Shown here in pieces: positions 9,044-17,602 of a stretch of 64,000 nt of DNA; within the stretch, counting starts at the first letter, position 1; every line of letters starts with the position of its first letter. The translations under genes were made by a program, and so were the position numbers. The stretch comes from JALYRV01 sp036675475 (lineage in GTDB: Bacteria > Acidobacteriota > Vicinamibacteria > Vicinamibacterales > SCN-69-37). The DNA lies in assembly GCA_036675475.1 (NCBI GenBank), contig JAKFEY010000002.1, forward strand, positions 1-64,000, read 5' to 3'. The notes under the pieces are model-generated. The model ran no database searches. It saw only the letters and a program-made list of their open reading frames with translations, and was not told the origin of the DNA.

Positions 9044-10186
9044 GTGGATTTTCGCGTGTCAGACGAGCAGGCGCTGCTGCGGCGCACGGTGCGTGAGTTC
9101 GCCGAGGCCGAGATCCGGCCGCACGTCATGGAGTGGGACGAGGCGCAGCAGTTTCCCGCCTCGCTGCTGCCGAAGCTGGCCTCCCTCGGCCTGATGGGCA
9201 TCCAGTTTCCCGAGGAGTTCGGCGGGGCCGGCATGTCGGCGCTCGACTACTGCATCTGCATCGAGGAGCTCGCGCGCGTCTGCCCCTCGATCGCGCTCAG
9301 CGTCGCGGCGCACAACGGCCTCTGCTCCGCGCACCTCTTCATGTTCGGCTCCGAGGACCAGAAACGGAAATATGTCGTGCCGCTGGCCGAGGGCAGGCAC
9401 CTCGGCGCGTGGGGCCTGACCGAATCGGGCGCCGGCTCCGACGCCGCCGGCATGCGCACGGCCGCGCGCCGCGATGGCCGCGACTGGGTGATCGACGGAT
9501 CCAAACAATTCATCACGCACGGCGCCACCGGCGGCGTGATGGTGGTGATGGCCGTCACCGATCGCGCGAAGGGGCATCGCGGCATCTCGGCGTTCGTGGT
9601 GGAGCAGGGCACGCCGGGCATGCGCCCGGGCAAGAAGGAAAACAAGCTCGGGATGCGCGCGAGCGAAACCAGCGAAGTGATCTTCGAGGGGTGCCGCGTG
9701 CCGGCGAGCGCGATGGTGGGCGACGAGGGACAGGGCTTCATCAACACGCTGCAGGTGCTCGACGCCGGCCGCATCGGCATCGCGGCGCTCTCGGTGGGTC
9801 TTGCGCAGGGCGCCTACGACGCGGCGCGCGGCTACGCGAAAGAGCGCCGCCAGTTTGGCCAGCCCATCGCCACGTTCCAGGCCGTGCAGTGGAAGCTGGC
9901 CGACAACGCCAGCCGCATCGAAGCCGCGCGCCTGCTCACGTACCGCGCCGCGTGGATGAAGGACCAGGGCGCCCGCACGACGCGCGAATCGGCCATGGCC
10001 AAGCTGTACGCCAGCGAAATCGCCGTGCGCGCGGCCGAAGACGCCGTGCAGATTTTCGGCGGCTACGGCTTCGTGAAGGATTACCCGGCCGAGAAATATT
10101 TCCGCGACGTCAAACTCACCACCATCGGCGAAGGCACGAGCGAGATTCAGCGCCTCGTGATCGCGCGCCAGCTGCTGGCCGGATGA
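9044..10186 (+). CDS. Acyl-CoA dehydrogenase
   Basis: This flavoenzyme oxidises acyl-CoA to 2-enoyl-CoA and passes electrons to ETF (etfBA are at 49197-50984). The FAD-contact motifs WGLTESGAGSDAAGM and FITHGATGG and the C-terminal IFGGYGFVKDYPAEKYFRD are present. The catalytic base is the Glu of TTIGEGTSEIQR. GTG 9044 is chosen because it gives MDFRVSDEQ, the usual family N-terminus, and the ATG at 9035 lies inside the -10 box. The stop overlaps the ATG of the MeaB fusion, so the two genes are coupled. Chain-length preference cannot be read; the neighbour suggests a link to propionyl/branched-chain catabolism. Confidence 0.93.
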   Translation: MDFRVSDEQALLRRTVREFAEAEIRPHVMEWDEAQQFPASLLPKLASLGLMGIQFPEEFGGAGMSALDYCICIEELARVCPSIALSVAAHNGLCSAHLFMFGSEDQKRKYVVPLAEGRHLGAWGLTESGAGSDAAGMRTAARRDGRDWVIDGSKQFITHGATGGVMVVMAVTDRAKGHRGISAFVVEQGTPGMRPGKKENKLGMRASETSEVIFEGCRVPASAMVGDEGQGFINTLQVLDAGRIGIAALSVGLAQGAYDAARGYAKERRQFGQPIATFQAVQWKLADNASRIEAARLLTYRAAWMKDQGARTTRESAMAKLYASEIAVRAAEDAVQIFGGYGFVKDYPAEKYFRDVKLTTIGEGTSEIQRLVIARQLLAG

Positions 10187-11553
10187 CATTATCCGAGCGC
10201 GTCCTCGCCGGCGACGTGCGTGCCGTGGCGCGCGCCATCTCGCTCATCGAAAACGAGGCGCCCGAAGGCGCCGCGCTCATCGGCCGCGTCTTCGCGAAGA
10301 CCGGCCGCGCTTATCTCATTGGCGTCACCGGCCCGCCCGGCGCGGGCAAGAGCACGCTGGTCGATCGCCTCACGACCGAATACCGCATCGCCGGGCACAA
10401 AGTCGGCATCATCGCGGTCGATCCGACCAGCCCCTACAGCGGCGGCGCCATCCTTGGCGATCGCGTCCGCATGCAGGCGCACGCGGGCGATGACGGCGTG
10501 TTCATCCGCAGCATGGCCACGCGCGGCAATCTCGGCGGCCTCAGCCGCGCCACCGCCGAAGCCGCCCTCGTCCTCGACGCCGCCGGCTTCGACATCGTCA
10601 TCATCGAAACGGTGGGCGTGGGGCAGGACGAGGTCGACATCGTGCGCACCGCGGATGTGTCGATCGTCACGGTCGTGCCGGGGACGGGCGACGAGGTGCA
10701 GGCGCTGAAGGCCGGCATCATGGAAATTGCCGACATCTTCGTAGTCAACAAGGCCGACCGCGAGGGCGCGGATCGCACCGCGGCGTCGGTGGAAGGCATG
10801 CTGGCGCTGCAGATGTGGGAGCCCGGCACGTGGCGGCCGCCCATCATGAAGACCGAAGCGACCACCGGCAAGGGCGTGCCGGAGCTGGTGGCGTCGATCG
10901 GCAGGTTCCGCGAGCACACGAAAGAGGAAGTCGGCCAGCGCCGGCGGACGCGCGCGGAGTTCCGGCTGCGCGAGCTGCTCGGCCGCGCGTTCATGCGGCA
11001 TCTCGAGAAGGACGTGCTCGGCGAAGGCGAGTTCGAGCGCGAGCTGGGACGCATCGCGAAGCGCGAGACCGATCCGTATGCGGTGAGCGAGATGCTGATC
11101 GGCCGCGCGCTCGGCGGCCACACCTGGGCGCTCCGCATGGATCATCTCGGCATTGCGGTGACCGACATCGAGGCGGCGCTCGGCTTCTGGCGCGACGGCC
11201 TCGGCCTGAACGTCGAGCCGGCCGAAGACGTCGCGACGCAGCGCGTGCGCGCGCATTTCCTGCCGGCCGGCGGCGCCGCCATCGAGCTGCTCGAGGCGAC
11301 ATCGGACGATTCGCCCATCGCGAAGTTCGCGGCCAGGCGCGGCCCCGGCCTGCACCACGTGACGTTCGAGGTGCCCGACATCGCCGCGTCGCTCGCCAAA
11401 CTCAAAGCCGCCGGCGTGAAACTGATCGACGAAACCGCGCGCCCCGGCGCGCACGACTCGCTCGTGGCCTTCATCCACCCCTCGAGCACGCACGGGGTGT
11501 TGGTGGAGTTGAAACAGAGAGGCTCCAGGCCCCAGACTCCAGACTCCAGATAG
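10183..11553 (+). CDS. MeaB-type GTPase fused to methylmalonyl-CoA epimerase
   Basis: Residues 1-315 form a MeaB/ArgK G-protein chaperone that protects and loads methylmalonyl-CoA mutase. They contain Walker A GPPGAGKST, DPTSPYSGGAILGDR and NKADREGADR. The frame continues without a stop into residues 319-446, a VOC-fold methylmalonyl-CoA epimerase (MDHLGIAVTDIEAALGFW, GLHHVTFEV, VLVELK). The two activities serve the same pathway (propionyl-CoA to succinyl-CoA). The last 10 residues (GSRPQTPDSR) and the stop are encoded by a word array. An internal start at 11137 could also give free epimerase. The mutase is not in the window. Confidence 0.9.
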   Translation: MTLSERVLAGDVRAVARAISLIENEAPEGAALIGRVFAKTGRAYLIGVTGPPGAGKSTLVDRLTTEYRIAGHKVGIIAVDPTSPYSGGAILGDRVRMQAHAGDDGVFIRSMATRGNLGGLSRATAEAALVLDAAGFDIVIIETVGVGQDEVDIVRTADVSIVTVVPGTGDEVQALKAGIMEIADIFVVNKADREGADRTAASVEGMLALQMWEPGTWRPPIMKTEATTGKGVPELVASIGRFREHTKEEVGQRRRTRAEFRLRELLGRAFMRHLEKDVLGEGEFERELGRIAKRETDPYAVSEMLIGRALGGHTWALRMDHLGIAVTDIEAALGFWRDGLGLNVEPAEDVATQRVRAHFLPAGGAAIELLEATSDDSPIAKFAARRGPGLHHVTFEVPDIAASLAKLKAAGVKLIDETARPGAHDSLVAFIHPSSTHGVLVELKQRGSRPQTPDSR

Positions 11554-11594
11554 CTGGAGCCTGCTGGAGTCTGAAGCCTGGAGTCTGGAGCCTG
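11521..11594. repeat. Inverted word array (CTCCAGA)
   Basis: The left arm (GGCTCCA, GGCCCCA, GACTCCA, GACTCCA) runs 11521-11552. The right arm is its inverse, built on CTGGAGC/CTGGAGT, through 11594. It contains the stop codon of the MeaB fusion and ends exactly one base before the ATG of the MBL gene, so it fills the whole gap. Confidence 0.85.
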
Positions 11595-12434
11595 ATGAAA
11601 TTCGGTTCCCTCGAACTTGTAAGTCTCTCCGACGGCTGGTTCCGCCTCGATGGCGGCGCCATGTTTGGCGTCGTGCCGAAGCCGTTGTGGCAGAAGCGCG
11701 CGCCGTCGGACGATCGCAATCGCATCCGGCTTGGCCTGCGGCCGCTGCTCGTGCGCGGCGAGAAGCTGATGATCATCGACGGCGGCATCGGCGCGAAGAT
11801 GAGCGCGAAGGAGACCGACATCTACGGCATCGATCGAAGCGTGACGCTCGACCAGAGCCTCGCGGCGGCCGGGCATGCGGCGGCCGACATCGAGATTGCG
11901 CTCGCCACCCACCTGCACTTCGATCACATCGGCGACTTCGTGGTGCGCGACGAGGATGGCACGCTGCGGCCGCACTTCGAGAACGCCCGCTACGTCATCA
12001 GGCGCGGAGACTGGGACGATGCGACGCATCCGCATGAGCGCAACCGCGCCAGCTATCTGCCCGACAATTTCCGGCCGCTCGAAGCGGCAGGGCAGATCGA
12101 GTTTCATGACGGCGACGTCGAGGTCATGCCCGGCGTGCGCGTGCGGCGCACCGGCGGGCACTGCATGCATCACGAGGTGGTGTTCATCGAGAGCGGCGGC
12201 CGCACGGCGGTCTTCACCGCCGACATGATTCCCACGACGGCGCACATCGACGAGCCGTGGATCATGGGCTACGACCTCTATCCGATGGACACGCTGGCGT
12301 TCAAGCGCGCGTTCGTGCGCGAGGCGATCGAGCGCGAGTATCTGATCCTGTTCGAGCACGATCCCGACATTGCGGCCGGCTACATCCGCGAAAAAGACGG
12401 CCGGAAGTACGTCGAGCCGGTGCCGGTAAGCTAG
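11595..12434 (+). CDS. MBL-fold metallo-hydrolase
   Basis: The 279-residue protein has the dinuclear-metal motif THLHFDHIGD (HxHxDH) near residue 102, a second histidine region GGHCMHHEV, an Asp in FTADMIP and a C-terminal FEHDPDI. These are the metallo-beta-lactamase-fold ligands. The enzyme is soluble with no signal peptide. Members act on lactones, thioesters or similar esters; the substrate cannot be told here. The ATG directly follows a word array whose TGGAG may act as a weak ribosome binding site. Confidence 0.88.
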   Translation: MKFGSLELVSLSDGWFRLDGGAMFGVVPKPLWQKRAPSDDRNRIRLGLRPLLVRGEKLMIIDGGIGAKMSAKETDIYGIDRSVTLDQSLAAAGHAAADIEIALATHLHFDHIGDFVVRDEDGTLRPHFENARYVIRRGDWDDATHPHERNRASYLPDNFRPLEAAGQIEFHDGDVEVMPGVRVRRTGGHCMHHEVVFIESGGRTAVFTADMIPTTAHIDEPWIMGYDLYPMDTLAFKRAFVREAIEREYLILFEHDPDIAAGYIREKDGRKYVEPVPVS

Positions 12435-12437
12435 AAT
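12432..12437 (+). promoter_or_regulatory. -10 box upstream of mtnP
   Basis: TAGAAT ends 10 bases before ATG 12448, giving a very short leader of about 4 bases. No -35 box is evident. Confidence 0.35.
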
Positions 12438-12447
12438 TTCTCCGCAC

Positions 12448-13326
12448 ATGTCAGACATCCGGATCGGCATCATCGGGGGCAGCGGCCTGTACGACATGGC
12501 CGAGCTCACCGATCGCGAAGAGCGCGTGATCAGCACGCCGTTCGGGGAGCCGTCGGGTCCGTACGTGATCGCCACGCTGCGCGGCCGGCGTGTGGCGTTT
12601 CTCGCGCGGCACGGCGCGGGCCACCGGCTGCTGCCGGGCGAGCTGAACTTCCGCGCCAACATCTACGGCTTCAAGGTGCTCGGCGTCGAATGGATTCTGT
12701 CGGCGAGCGCCGTCGGCAGCCTGCGCGAAGACTACCGCCCGCTCGACATCGTGATTCCCGATCAGTTCTTCGATCGCACGAAGGGGCGCGTCAGCACGTT
12801 CTTCGGGCAGGGCCTGGTGGCGCACGTGGGCTTCGCGCATCCGTTCTGCGAGCCGCTCAGCGAGATTGCGTACGCCTCGGCGCAGCGCGCGCTCGCCGAC
12901 GGCACCGGCCCGGCCGTGCACCGGGGCGGCACCTACGTGTGCATGGAAGGGCCGCAGTTCTCCACGCTCGCCGAATCGAACCTCTACCGCGCGTGGGGGT
13001 TCGACATCATCGGCATGACGAACCTGCAGGAGGCCAAGCTCGCGCGCGAAGCCGAGATCTGCTACACCACGCTCGCGCTGGTCACCGACTACGACTGCTG
13101 GCATCCGGAGCACGACTCGGTGACCGTCGACATGATCATCGCCAACCTCGTGCAGAACGCGAAGAACGCGCAGCAGGTGATCGCCAACGCCGTCGAGCGG
13201 CTGCCGATCGCGCGCACCTGCGAATGCCACCGCGCCCTCGCGCACGCCATCATCACCAGGCCCGACGCCGTTCCGGCGTCCGTCAAGCAGGCCCTGGCGC
13301 CCCTGGTGGGCAAGTATCTTTTATGA
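12448..13326 (+). CDS. mtnP: S-methyl-5'-thioadenosine phosphorylase
   Basis: This enzyme splits 5'-methylthioadenosine with phosphate into adenine and methylthioribose-1-phosphate. The N-terminus IGIIGGSGLYD and the phosphate site RHGAGHRLLP are characteristic, as are YVCMEGPQFST and GMTNLQEAKLAREAEICY with the base-recognising Asp in VTDYDCW. At 292 residues it is full length. The following kinase gene overlaps by 4 bases, which points to a joint role in nucleoside salvage. Confidence 0.95.
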   Translation: MSDIRIGIIGGSGLYDMAELTDREERVISTPFGEPSGPYVIATLRGRRVAFLARHGAGHRLLPGELNFRANIYGFKVLGVEWILSASAVGSLREDYRPLDIVIPDQFFDRTKGRVSTFFGQGLVAHVGFAHPFCEPLSEIAYASAQRALADGTGPAVHRGGTYVCMEGPQFSTLAESNLYRAWGFDIIGMTNLQEAKLAREAEICYTTLALVTDYDCWHPEHDSVTVDMIIANLVQNAKNAQQVIANAVERLPIARTCECHRALAHAIITRPDAVPASVKQALAPLVGKYLL

Positions 13327-14258
13327 AAACAGTCATCACCGGTTCCATCGCCTACGACTACCTGATGTCGTTCCCCGGCAAGTTCACCGAGCACTTCCTT
13401 GCCGAGCACATGGAGCGTGTCAGCCTCAGCTTCCTGGTCGACACGATGGACAAGCGGCGCGGCGGCTGCGCGCCGAACATCGCCTACACGCTGGCCCTGC
13501 TCGGCGAGACGCCGTACCTGATGGCGACGGCGGGGCAGGACTTCGAGGACTATCGTCAGTGGCTCGAAGCGGCGAAGGTCGACACGTCACTCGTGCGCGT
13601 GGTGCCCGACAAGTTCACGGCCTCTTTTTTCTGCAGCACCGACCAGCACAACAACCAGATCGCGTCGTTCTACACCGGCGCCATGGCGCATGCGGCGGAG
13701 CTGTCGTTCCGCACGGTGAAGGACTGCGGCCTCGTGATCATCGCCCCGAACGATCCGGCGGCGATGACGCAGTACGCGGAGGAATGCCGCGCGCTGGGTG
13801 TGCGCTTCATCTTCGATCCCGGCCAGCAGTGCGCGCGCATGAGCGGCAGCGAGCTGCAGGACGGCATTACGGGCGCGTCGGTGCTGATCTGCAACGACTA
13901 CGAGTTCGAGCTGATCCGGCAGAAGACCGGGCTCTCGGAGGCCGACGTGATTGCCGGCGCCGATGCGCTGATTGTCACGAAGGGCGAGAAGGGCTCCACG
14001 ATTCTCACGAAGACCGGATCGATCGACGTGCCGGCCGTGCCGCCGTCGCGCGAAGCGGATCCGACCGGTGTGGGTGATGCCTATCGCGGCGGCCTGATGC
14101 GCGGGCTCACGCTGGGTCTCGACTGGGAAGCCTGCGGGCGCATGGGCAGCGTGGCCGCTACGTACGCCCTCGAACATCTCGGCGGGCTCGCCCACGCGTA
14201 CACGCTCGACGAGTTTCGTAAGCGCTACGCCAGCGCGTTTGGTAAGCCGGGCTTTTAG
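13323..14258 (+). CDS. PfkB-family carbohydrate/nucleoside kinase
   Basis: The 311-residue protein has the PfkB fold: N-terminal GSIAYDYL, substrate region GGCAPNIAYTLALLG, magnesium motif NDYE, VTKGEKGS, and the catalytic Asp in DPTGVGDAYRGG, where GVGD replaces the common GAGD. Coupling with mtnP through an ATGA overlap suggests adenosine kinase or another salvage kinase. Substrate assignment is inference. The annotation as a ribokinase-like sugar kinase cannot be excluded. Confidence 0.88.
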   Translation: MKTVITGSIAYDYLMSFPGKFTEHFLAEHMERVSLSFLVDTMDKRRGGCAPNIAYTLALLGETPYLMATAGQDFEDYRQWLEAAKVDTSLVRVVPDKFTASFFCSTDQHNNQIASFYTGAMAHAAELSFRTVKDCGLVIIAPNDPAAMTQYAEECRALGVRFIFDPGQQCARMSGSELQDGITGASVLICNDYEFELIRQKTGLSEADVIAGADALIVTKGEKGSTILTKTGSIDVPAVPPSREADPTGVGDAYRGGLMRGLTLGLDWEACGRMGSVAATYALEHLGGLAHAYTLDEFRKRYASAFGKPGF

Positions 14259-14335
14259 CGACTCTGGCTTGCCGCTTGCACAGTGCCCCGCCAGAGACCG
14301 CAAGCGCATCCGCTCGCGGCAATGGGGAGGCGGCC

Positions 14336-15367
14336 ATGGGGGGCAGGAAGTTCGGCGTGTTCGGAGCAGTAGTGGCGGCGTCGCTGGCCCTCGGTACGGC
14401 GCCGACAGGCGCCCAGGCGCCGCAGCAAAGCCCGCCGCAGCAGACTCCGCCACACCAACTTCCGGCACAGCAGCCGCAATCCCCCGTGTTTCGCAGCAGC
14501 ACCAGCCTCGTCGCGCTCAACGTCATCGTCACCAATCCCGAACAGCAGTACGCGACCGGCCTCAGCGCCGACGATTTCGAAGTGTTCGAAGATGGGGTGA
14601 GGCAGGACGTCCAGTTCTTCGCGGCGGCCGACGTGCCGCTCGATCTCATTCTGTTGATTGACGCCAGCTCCAGCATGACCGACAAGGTGGCGGCCGTGCA
14701 CAAGGCGGCAAGCGGGTTCATCGAGACCATGCGCCCCAGCGATCGCGCCGCCGTCGTGTCGTTTGCCGACGGCGTGCAGGTGCTGCAGCCGCTCACCGGC
14801 GACGCGGCGCTCGTGCGCGCCGCCATCCATCGCACCGGCGCCAAAGGCGCCACCGCGCTGCACAACGCGATCTACGTCGCGCTCAAGGAATTCGGCCGTC
14901 CCGCGACCGCGGCCGGCGAGGTGCGCCGCCAGGCCATTGCCGTGCTGTCTGACGGCGAAGACACCTCGAGCCTTCTGAGCTTCGACGATGTGCTGGAGAT
15001 GGCGAAGCGCAGCGGCGTGTCGATTTATACGATCGGGCTGAAGAGCGACCTCGCCGACGGCCGTGCCACGCGCGAGCGCCGCTATTTCTCGCAGTCCGAT
15101 TTCGCGATGAAGCAGCTGGCCATGGAAACCGGCGCGAAGCCGTTCTTCCCCGAGAGCGTGCACGACCTGAACGGCGTCTACGAGGCGATCGCGACCGAGC
15201 TCGCCAGCCAGTATTCGATCGGTTACGTGCCCCGCAACGTGCGCGAAGACGGCAAGTACCGCCGCGTCATCGTCCGCGTCACGGACCGGCCCGAGCTGAA
15301 GCCGCGCACGCGCACGGGTTACTTCCTGACGGTGGACACGGTCGCGTCGCGGTCGTCGGATCAGTAG
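14336..15367 (+). CDS. Secreted VWFA-domain protein of acidobacterial type
   Basis: The ATG at 14336 follows GGGGAGG. A signal peptide ends near PTGAQA, followed by a Pro/Gln linker. The first domain has the DDFEVFEDGVRQDVQFF signature seen in VWFA-related acidobacterial proteins. The von Willebrand A domain follows, with MIDAS DASSS (LLIDASSSMTD), a conserved Thr (GATAL) and the Asp of LSDGEDTSS. The C-terminal part ends with SQYSIGYVP and TRTGYF. Such proteins are periplasmic or surface binding proteins of unknown ligand. The family is abundant in Acidobacteriota and supports the taxonomic guess. Confidence 0.9.
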   Translation: MGGRKFGVFGAVVAASLALGTAPTGAQAPQQSPPQQTPPHQLPAQQPQSPVFRSSTSLVALNVIVTNPEQQYATGLSADDFEVFEDGVRQDVQFFAAADVPLDLILLIDASSSMTDKVAAVHKAASGFIETMRPSDRAAVVSFADGVQVLQPLTGDAALVRAAIHRTGAKGATALHNAIYVALKEFGRPATAAGEVRRQAIAVLSDGEDTSSLLSFDDVLEMAKRSGVSIYTIGLKSDLADGRATRERRYFSQSDFAMKQLAMETGAKPFFPESVHDLNGVYEAIATELASQYSIGYVPRNVREDGKYRRVIVRVTDRPELKPRTRTGYFLTVDTVASRSSDQ

Positions 15368-15385
15368 GCGCGGCCCGCCGGCGGG

Positions 15386-15391
15386 TATCAT
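15386..15391 (+). promoter_or_regulatory. -10 box for leaderless DUF2085 gene
   Basis: TATCAT is followed after exactly 6 bases by the GTG at 15398, so transcription would begin at the start codon. Confidence 0.5.
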
Positions 15392-15397
15392 TCGGCC

Positions 15398-15829
15398 GTG
15401 CTTTCACGGCTGCTCCTCGGCGCCTCGGTGGCGTGGCTTGCGCTGCTCACGGTCACCGTGCTCGCCGCGCATCCGGCGCTCACCGCCATCGTCGGCCGGT
15501 TCTCGTCCTTTATCTGTCATCAGGAACCCGATCGCACATTCCACATCGGCAACAGCGCGTGGGCGGTGTGCGCGCGGTGCCTCGGGCTCTACAGCGCCGC
15601 GCCGATCGGCGCGCTGATGGCGCTCACGATCGCGTGGCGGCCCGTCACGGCGCGCGGGAACTTTTTACTGCTGTGTATTGCGGGTGTACCTACGGGGGCC
15701 ACCTGGCTGGCGGAGCACGCGCTCGGATGGCCGATGACGAACGTCATCCGCTTCGCGGCGGCGCTGCCGCTGGGCGCGGCTGTCGCATGGGTCATGGGGT
15801 ACACTCTGTCGGATGCCCGCAGGGGTTGA
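15398..15829 (+). CDS. DUF2085 membrane protein
   Basis: The 143 residues form about four membrane segments. The signature ICHQEPDRTFHIGNSAWAVC followed by ARCLGLY is that of DUF2085, with its conserved CHQ and CARC motifs. Function is unknown; the cysteines may bind a metal. The GTG start lacks a Shine-Dalgarno but lies 6 bases after a -10 box. It overlaps the next gene by 17 bases. Confidence 0.85.
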   Translation: MLSRLLLGASVAWLALLTVTVLAAHPALTAIVGRFSSFICHQEPDRTFHIGNSAWAVCARCLGLYSAAPIGALMALTIAWRPVTARGNFLLLCIAGVPTGATWLAEHALGWPMTNVIRFAAALPLGAAVAWVMGYTLSDARRG

Positions 15830-16205
15830 TGCCGCCACGGTACGTCGCTCTCCGTTTCTTCTGATCCTGCTCGCCTGGCTCGTACCGGGCGCCGGCCATT
15901 TCACGTTGGGAAAACGGCAGAAGGCGTACGTCTTCGCGGGCGTGCTGCCCGTGATGTTCATCTGCGGGCTGCTGCTGCAGGGCCGGCTCTTCCCGTTCGT
16001 GCCGGGCGACCCGCTGGTGGCGCTCGCGTCGCTCGCCAACGTCATGGCGGGCGTGCCGTATCTCGTCGCGCGGCTGTTCGGCGCGGGCGACGGCGTGCCC
16101 ACCGCCATCACGTATGAATACGGCAACACGTTCATGATTGCCGCCGGCCTGCTCAACACGCTGGTCATGATCGACGCCTTCGACGTGTTCAAGGGGCGCA
16201 AGTGA
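15813..16205 (+). CDS. Small multi-pass membrane protein
   Basis: The 130-residue product has four hydrophobic segments and an N-terminal motif LAWLVPGAGHFTLGKRQKAY, as in DUF6677/TM2-like proteins. It ends with MIDAFDVFKGRK. Function is unknown. The ATG overlaps the DUF2085 gene, and a TACACT box (15800-15805) lies 7 bases upstream, so a separate leaderless transcript is possible. The stop overlaps the start of the next small gene. Confidence 0.8.
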   Translation: MPAGVDAATVRRSPFLLILLAWLVPGAGHFTLGKRQKAYVFAGVLPVMFICGLLLQGRLFPFVPGDPLVALASLANVMAGVPYLVARLFGAGDGVPTAITYEYGNTFMIAAGLLNTLVMIDAFDVFKGRK

Positions 16206-16375
16206 CGTCGCATCTTGGCCTGATGGTCGTGTTTGCGGCGATGACATCGGCGGTGTTTGCCGTGATTGCGAAAGAGACCGTGCGCGACCAGCTGCGCGCG
16301 GGGCTCCGGCTGTTTGCCGCCTTCGTCGGCGGCGCGTTCATTCTTGGCTGGCTGATGTACTTCATTCCTCTTTAA
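16202..16375 (+). CDS. Small membrane protein, 57 residues
   Basis: A GTG start overlaps the stop of the preceding gene by 4 bases (GTGA). The product has two hydrophobic helices (residues about 4-23 and 36-56) joined by a charged segment KETVRDQLRAGLRL. The tight coupling and continuous hydrophobic pattern support a real gene. I do not recognise a family. Together with the two genes before it, it forms a three-gene membrane-protein operon. Confidence 0.7.
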   Translation: MTSHLGLMVVFAAMTSAVFAVIAKETVRDQLRAGLRLFAAFVGGAFILGWLMYFIPL

Positions 16376-16384
16376 CAGGTCTCC

Positions 16385-17167
16385 ATGGCATTCGAGAATC
16401 TCATCGTCGACCGCGACGGCGCCGTCGCCATCGTCACCATCAACCGGCCCAAAGTCCTCAACGCGCTGAACACCGCGACGATGGAGGAGCTGACGAAGGC
16501 GTTTGCGGAACTCGGCGCGGACGATTCGGTGCGCGCGATCGTGCTGACCGGCGGCGGCGAGAAGTCGTTCGTGGCCGGGGCCGACATCAACGAGCTGGCG
16601 GTGCAGACGCCGGTGGGCGGACGCGATCACGCGCAGCGCGGGCAGCGCGTGCTCGACGCCATCGAGAGCCTGGGCAAGCCCGTGATTGCCGCGATCAACG
16701 GCTTTGCCTTCGGCGGCGGATGCGAGCTGGCCATGGCCTGCACGCTCCGCGTGGCGGCCGACACGGCCAAGCTGGGGCAGCCGGAGATCAATCTCGGACT
16801 CATTCCCGGCTACGCGGGCACGCAGCGCCTCACGCGTCTTGTCGGGCGCGGCGTCGCGATGGAGATCCTGCTGACGGGCGATGCCATCAGCGCGGCCGAA
16901 GCGCATCGCATCGGTCTGGTGAACCGCGTCGTGCCTGCCGGCGATTTGATGACGGAAGCGAAGAAGCTGGCGCAGCAGCTGGCGTCGAAAGCGCCGGTGG
17001 CGGCGCGCTTCATCATCGACGCGGTCAACCGCGGCGCCGATCTGCCGCTGGCCCACGCGCAGGTGTATGAGACGACGCTGTTCGGGCTGGTGTCGACGAC
17101 CGAGGACATGCGCGAAGGCACGCGCGCGTTTCTCGAGAAGCGCAAACCGGCATTCAAGGGCAAGTAA
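16385..17167 (+). CDS. Enoyl-CoA hydratase/isomerase (crotonase family)
   Basis: The 260-residue crotonase hydrates 2-enoyl-CoA to 3-hydroxyacyl-CoA. The oxyanion-hole regions KSFVAGADINEL and NGFAFGGGCELAMAC are present, with both catalytic glutamates, one in GGGCELA and one in GQPEINLGLIPGYAGTQRL. It ends in the usual FLEKRKPAFKGK. It probably works with the acyl-CoA dehydrogenase and ETF genes elsewhere in the window in beta-oxidation, though the local neighbours (ribH, nusB) are unrelated. Confidence 0.95.
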   Translation: MAFENLIVDRDGAVAIVTINRPKVLNALNTATMEELTKAFAELGADDSVRAIVLTGGGEKSFVAGADINELAVQTPVGGRDHAQRGQRVLDAIESLGKPVIAAINGFAFGGGCELAMACTLRVAADTAKLGQPEINLGLIPGYAGTQRLTRLVGRGVAMEILLTGDAISAAEAHRIGLVNRVVPAGDLMTEAKKLAQQLASKAPVAARFIIDAVNRGADLPLAHAQVYETTLFGLVSTTEDMREGTRAFLEKRKPAFKGK

Positions 17168-17170
17168 CCC

Positions 17171-17602
17171 GTGCGCATTGCCGTGGTCGTCGCCCAGTTT
17201 CACGCGTTCGTGACCACGCGCCTTCGTGAGGGCGCGGTGGCGCAGCTGCGCGAGGCGGGCCTGAGCGACGCGGACATCGCCGTGATCGACGTTCCGGGCG
17301 CGTTCGAGGTGCCGCAGATGGCGCGGCGGCTTGCCGACACGGGGCAGTACGACGGGGTCGTGTGCCTGGGGTGCCTGATTCGCGGCGCGACGCCGCACTT
17401 CGACTACATCGCGTCGGCCGTGGCGCACGGCATTACGGCGGCGGCGCTCGAGTCGGGCGTGCCGATGTCGTTTGGCGTGCTGACGACCAACTCCGCCGAA
17501 GAGGCGCTCGAGCGCGCGGTGGACGGGCCGTCGAACAAGGGCCGCGAGGCCGCGCAGGCGGTGATCGACATGGCGCGCGCCTATGAAGGGCTGCGATCGT
17601 GA
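17171..17602 (+). CDS. ribH: 6,7-dimethyl-8-ribityllumazine synthase
   Basis: RibH condenses 5-amino-6-ribitylaminouracil with dihydroxybutanone phosphate, the penultimate step to riboflavin, forming an icosahedral or pentameric shell. Motifs: AVVVAQFHAFVT, VPGAFEVPQMA, LGCLIRGATPHFDYI (with the catalytic His), and SFGVLTTNSAEEALERA. The GTG start follows the preceding stop by 3 bases, and the end overlaps nusB by 4 bases. RibH-NusB adjacency is widespread in bacteria. No other rib gene or FMN riboswitch is seen. Confidence 0.96.
   Translation: MRIAVVVAQFHAFVTTRLREGAVAQLREAGLSDADIAVIDVPGAFEVPQMARRLADTGQYDGVVCLGCLIRGATPHFDYIASAVAHGITAAALESGVPMSFGVLTTNSAEEALERAVDGPSNKGREAAQAVIDMARAYEGLRS

Noticed and set aside
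9133..10182. Long N-terminal extension of the MeaB-epimerase frame
   Set aside because: The extension lies in another frame of the acyl-CoA dehydrogenase gene. The MeaB family start is at ATG 10183, coupled by ATGA to the upstream stop.
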